Source of the DNA: Hydractinia symbiolongicarpus | Taxonomy: Eukaryota > Cnidaria > Hydrozoa > Anthoathecata > Hydractiniidae | DNA: 64,000 nucleotides | NCBI RefSeq assembly: GCF_029227915.1 | Contig: NC_079878.1 | Location: forward strand, 8,868,001-8,932,000 | Reading direction: 5' to 3' | Shown: positions 56,201 through 62,200 of the stretch, piece after piece | Layout of the letters: every line of letters begins with the position of its first letter | Position numbering within the stretch: position 1 is the stretch's first letter | Notes under the pieces: model-generated | The model's database searches: none | Told to the model about the DNA's origin: nothing | The model's input: the letters and a program-made list of their open reading frames with translations, nothing else | Made by a program: the position numbers and the translations under genes

Positions 56201-59200
56201 AAGATGGCAAGTTAATTGTGATTAAAGATCCTAAGTCCGATACCACTGCTAATGTTGCAGATACCATAAATAAAATCTTAAAATCAGGTAATTAAAAAAT
56301 CAAGGAATTAAAGGAATTATGATGCTTTTTCATTCCCACTCCAAAGAATTTGTTTGTTAGTATCATGTAATTAGATATGCATGCAATTTTTTTCCTGTTT
56401 TTTTTTTTTTAGACATTTGTGATAATAAAGTATGCGAATACTATGCTACATGTGTTGTCTATCCTGATAAAACCTCTGATTGTGTTTGTCCTGTATGTGA
56501 ACCCATGTATTCACTTGTATGTGGCTCTGATGGCAGCACCTATTCTAGTGAATGTATGCTAAAGCAAAAAGCTTGTAGAGAGAAGAAAATGATCACTGTA
56601 GTGGACAAAACAGGATGTGGTACGTAGAATTTTTTTTAAATCTTACTAGCTAATTTTTGTTATCTGTTTAATCTCTTGGTCATGCTGGCATATGTGACTT
56701 TGAAATATAAAAACCAAAGAGGTAAGAAGGTTCAACTATTACGTCTAAAGGTTTTATATACCTTTTTGTTTTTACTAGAACCCAGCAAATCAATCAATTT
56801 AATTCACGCAGTTGATATGTCTACCGATGTACCTAGTACCACTTTAAATAAAGTAATTGAACTTGTTACACAAGTATCTAAAAAGTATGACCCTAAAGCC
56901 CATGATGTTAAACTGGTTGGATATGCCGATTCTCCAGACGCAATAAACACATTTGAGAGACAAAAGGAAATTGCTATCAGTGAAATTCCCTTCTATAAGC
57001 CTCTAAGTGGATTCAATTTGGAAAAGATGCTAAAAGAAGTCAAACGTACCTTCAAGAAAAACACTGATAAACCAAATGGTTTGATCTTGTATCTGAACAC
57101 AAACTTAGCGCAAGATAAAAACATAAGGGATTTAATTAAGTCACTGAACGATGAGGAAAAGAAGAACTTCATCATTACAGTTGTTCTTCAGCCTGGCTCA
57201 TCTGTTGATTCTATTTCTGATATTGAAAATGTAGTTCCAACTAATACCGACAAATTACCAGAAGTAGTTGACAACATTGACAGAAAGATTAATGACCTTA
57301 GTAATGGTATGCTCCATGAATTTTGATAGTTTTACCTTGTGTATTAACAATTATTTTTATTAAAAGTATTCCTTATTAGTGTCATGACATATTGACCTTG
57401 CAAAAAACAATATTATCAATTTGCTTTTTTACATATTGACCTTGTTTTTAGTTGGTGATGTTGAACTGGATCTTGGATTCATTATGGGTTCATATAGTTT
57501 AAATGCTGCTGAAGCATTTAATTTGGAGAAAGATTTTGCAGCACAATATATACAAACTCTACCTTATCGTAAAGATAAAATAAATATTGGCTTTATTACG
57601 TATGGGAAATCTGCAAATGTTGAGCACAAATTTGGAGAGATAACAACTATCGCATCTGCTTTACAGACGCTAAAATTTAACATTAGAAATCCCAATAACG
57701 GAAATAATGTTACTATCGCGTTGCAAGCTGCCAGAAAAAATTTGTTTAAGGAAGCTACAAATTTAAACACATATGGTACACGCAGAAATGCTTTGAAATC
57801 ACTGGTTGTCTTTATTGACCAGCCTTTGTTAGATGATGTCACCAAAGAAGTTTCACTTCTACAAGATGCTGGCGTACAGGTTACTTTTGTTGCTCTTATG
57901 GACAAGATTGATAAAGATATGTTAATAAAAAAAATTGGACAAGAAGTTACCGTGTTATTTATTAAAGATGGGAAAGTATCTACAGATGATGTTAAAGAAA
58001 CAGTTGATAAAATTTCTTCTGGTAGGTTTTCTTTTTCAAGAAAGTGACCAAGGCGAATTGAATTTTATAAAAAGCATAGTTAAACTTTGAATGTTGACCA
58101 GCTTCTGTTTTTAGGATTATAGTGTTTAGCTTAGATTTTCCCGGAATTAATACTTGAATGATTTAAAATTTTATGATGTGGGTTTTTATTGCGATATTAT
58201 TACCTTTTTTCCTTTTTAGATCAATGTAAAAAGGATAGCTGTGATGCATCTTCCCGATGTGTCGAGGCAGTGTATGGTGCTCCGAAATGTGTTTGCCCAG
58301 TTTGCCCAAATGTGTATATTCCAGCTTGTGCAAGTAATGGAAAATTGTACGCAAGTCGTTGTCATATGGAAAAAGATATGTGTGAAAATAAATTGATACT
58401 TGAACATGTTGCGAGGGAAGCATGTGGTAAGTATAAACCAATATTAATGATACTATGGTACTATAATGATTATATGCTTATTGTGTTTATTTAAAAGCAA
58501 CAATATTGTTACGTGTTCTCAAGTTTGTTCAATCTATGTTATTGTTGAAATAGTCATTGTTAGCAATGACTCTTATTTCTGTTCTTGTGTTACTTACCCT
58601 TGCAATGCCATTATGTGTAAATTTGAATTTTGCAAGGTAGGTACAATAACAACAAAACAGTAATAATTTTGTCATTTTGTTTTCATTTTAATCTAGATGT
58701 GCAAGAGGCAGCTGATATTGTGTTTGTGGTTGATAGTTCACAAGATGTTTCTGAAGCTGCATTTGACAATATCAAAAAATATTTGGTGTCAACAATTTTT
58801 GCTTTAAATAAACCGAAAAACATAAGAACATCAGTTGTTTCGTATGGTGATGGAAAGGAAGATTTAACTATTCCACTTGATGATGACAGTTTGGATAAAG
58901 AAGCCATCTCTGCCTTGATTAAAAACATGCCTAAGTTTGGTGGAGAACGTACCTTGTATGATGCACTGGTTTATGTAAAAAATAATGTGTTGTTAAATAC
59001 CGCTGAAGCTAGCAAACATATCGTGTTTGTGTCTAGTGGACCTGTGAAGGATCCAGTTATCATTGAGTATGCTGTGGATAACTTTAGGAAGAATAACAAG
59101 TTTACATATACATTTGTTGTGCTCGATGACAATGCTGAAACCTTAAAACAGATAGAGAAGATTTCAAAGGAGAATGAGGATATTGTTGATATTAACAGAT

Positions 59201-62200
59201 CAGATAATCTTCCAGAGTATTATGCTAATGTAATTGATGCAATTAAAAAAGCAGGTAGGTTGAAGCTAAAACTGCACGTCAATGTAAATACTGTACTTTT
59301 TTAAATATGTGCTTTTTAGTTATTTCTTTCTTATATATAGTTCAAAGATCGAAGTCATATCCGAGTGACGTTGGACTTGCCTTCTTATCTTCTGATCAAT
59401 CGAATGTGATTTTCAATTCTCAAAAGAGTATGGCTAAGAAATTAATCAATAAATACAAAGTTGGAGTTGCCAGTACACTGTTTGGTATTGTACACAATGG
59501 CAAAGAACCAGAAATTGTCTTACACATTGGAAATGCTGACACAAAGGCTGATACCACCACTGTACTTGATTCGTTGATGTATCACGATAATAAAGAAGAA
59601 AATGACAAGATGATGAAAACATTGAGTTTAACAGAGGATATGTTTAATAGAAAGAAATCTTTAAGAAAAGTTAAATCAAACTCTCTCTTTGTTTTTATTG
59701 GCAAAGCTGCTGTTTCAGTGTTAACAAATGAAGCGAAACAAAAAATACAAGAATTTGAAAAGAACGATTTCACACCCATATTTGTCGTTCTTGAAAAACT
59801 ATCTAATAAAGAGAGGGCTATTTTATTGAATATTATTAAAGATCCAAAACGAATAGTTAATCCTGATTCTGTTGATGATTTTAATGGAAAAGATATTCTC
59901 GTCACTACGACATCAGGTACTTAAGTAAAACTATTTTGCATACAGAATTTATTTTATTACAAAAAAATTTATTTAATTTAAATGTGATTTTTTGTGGTAA
60001 ATTTACCGTGCATAAAGTTTGATATATGTGACATATTTTTGTGTTGTGGCATAATGTAACAATAATTTGTACTGTCTTACTTCTGTACAGATCCTTGTAA
60101 AGAAAACATATGTGGAGAAGATTCAGTCTGTGTACGAACATCAGCCTTGTCTGCAAAATGTGCCTGTCCTTTATGCAAAGAAACATATGCACCTGTTTGT
60201 GGAGATAATGGTAAAACATATGCAAGTCAATGTCATTTGAATAACTATGCCTGTACAAGCAGAGAATTAATCCAAACAGTAAAGCAAGCACCATGTGGTA
60301 TGTTAATTACATGATCTTTAATGTTATTTAATTCCTGAAAAAGAATAAAATGATCTGGCTAAGAATATATATTTTGAACACTTTTTTGATTAACTATTAA
60401 TTATGTTTGTAGGAGTGTCTCAATTATCAACACCTTTGGATATTGTTATTGCCATCGATGCATCTGACAGAGTAACAGATCAAGATATATCAAAATTAAA
60501 AGAATTTTTTAAGGCGTCGTTGAAAGGATATGATTTAAACTCGAGCAAGATATCAGTCACTGTTTTATCATATAGTGACTCGGTGAAAAACATTGGACGT
60601 ATAGAGAAACCTGATTCTATAAACACAGTTTTAGAGAACCTTTTAAAGCAGAATGGAAAAGCAAATATATCTTTAGTGCTTAAGGAAATCAATAACAATT
60701 TATTTAAAGAGGACTTGGGAAATGGCAAAATGTTAGTGCTCCTGGTTCCTGCAAGTCCTACTGAATATGCTGAAGACCAACTTAAACATTTTGGAAGTGA
60801 ATTTAACAAAAAAAACATTAAAGTTGTTGTTCTTCGTATCGGGAAAACATATGATGTTAAAGATCCATTGGATGATGTTACAGGAAAAGGAAAGAACATA
60901 GTGAATATTGATAATTCCGGTAGTCTTCCAGATGTGATTGGGAAGTTGGAGGAAATTGTGGGAAATGCACTAAGTAAGTTTTTTTACATTGTAGTCTAAA
61001 GTGAATGTGGCTGTTCTTTTTATAATCATCGTAAGCCTGTGCAAAAAATCACGGTAATTTGCCTTTCCCAAGAAGTTAGCCGAATTCACCCTCCACTGCT
61101 CACAGCTGCCATCTTTGGCTGATAGACACACAGCAATCATTATAATTTAGGGTTCGTTCGCTGTAATATTATCACTTACAATTACAAGAATGTCTTATAT
61201 TTGTGTGTAAACAAACTTTCTGTTTATTTTTTACAGCAACTCCTTCTAAAGTTGATTTAGCTTTCTTATTTGGTCCATATGCAACTAAAACTCAACATCA
61301 GCTTCAAAGTAATTTTATCAAACAACTGTTAGCGAATGTAAGTTTTGCAAATAAAGATGTCAAGTTCGGCATATTAACATATGGCAAAGAAACAACAATA
61401 AATTACAAACTTGGTGAATTGCCAACACAAGCTTCACTAAATAATGCGTTATTAGGATTAAAACGACAAGGAAAGGTATTTGATATGGCTTCTTTGTTAA
61501 GAGTGACAATGACAGAATTTTTCAGCGTTAAAAATGGAGCAAGGAAGGGAGTACCAAAAACAGTTGTGTTATTTACTACCGAAGACCTACCAGACAGCAC
61601 AGATTTTAGTCCATTCAAAAAAGATGGAATAAAACTTATTGTTATTGGCTACGGTGATAAGGTGGATTCAATGCCTCTAACATCAACAGTTGGTCAGGAC
61701 GGATCTGTGTTTGTACCAAAGACAGAAAAAGAACTGCAAGATATTTTGGATAACGTGCTAAAGGAGGCTCAGAAGCCTGGTAGGGATATAAATTTAGTGG
61801 TCCTTCTTGTCTGACAAGAATTCTGAAATTTTAATTTTCCTTTTTTTATCTTTGAATATAGTTGTTTAAGATGTGCCATTTTTCTTGTAATTATATTTTG
61901 TTTCGTGATTTGTCAAAAATACGGAATGCATCGACCATTTTTTTGCTATCTTATTCAAAATATATATATATATTTTCTTAGCAACATGTTCTACCAAAAA
62001 GTGTCCCTTGTATGGAAATTGTGTTATGGATGCAGTCAATAATGTAGAATGCGTATGCCCAGTTTGTCAGGATGATTACGATCTAGTATGTTCAACGAGT
62101 GGAGTTACCTACGCATCAACATGTAGATTGAAACGCGAAGCTTGTCTCAAAGAAATTGATCAAAAAGTCTTAAAAAACAGTGCTTGTGGTAACTGTGTTT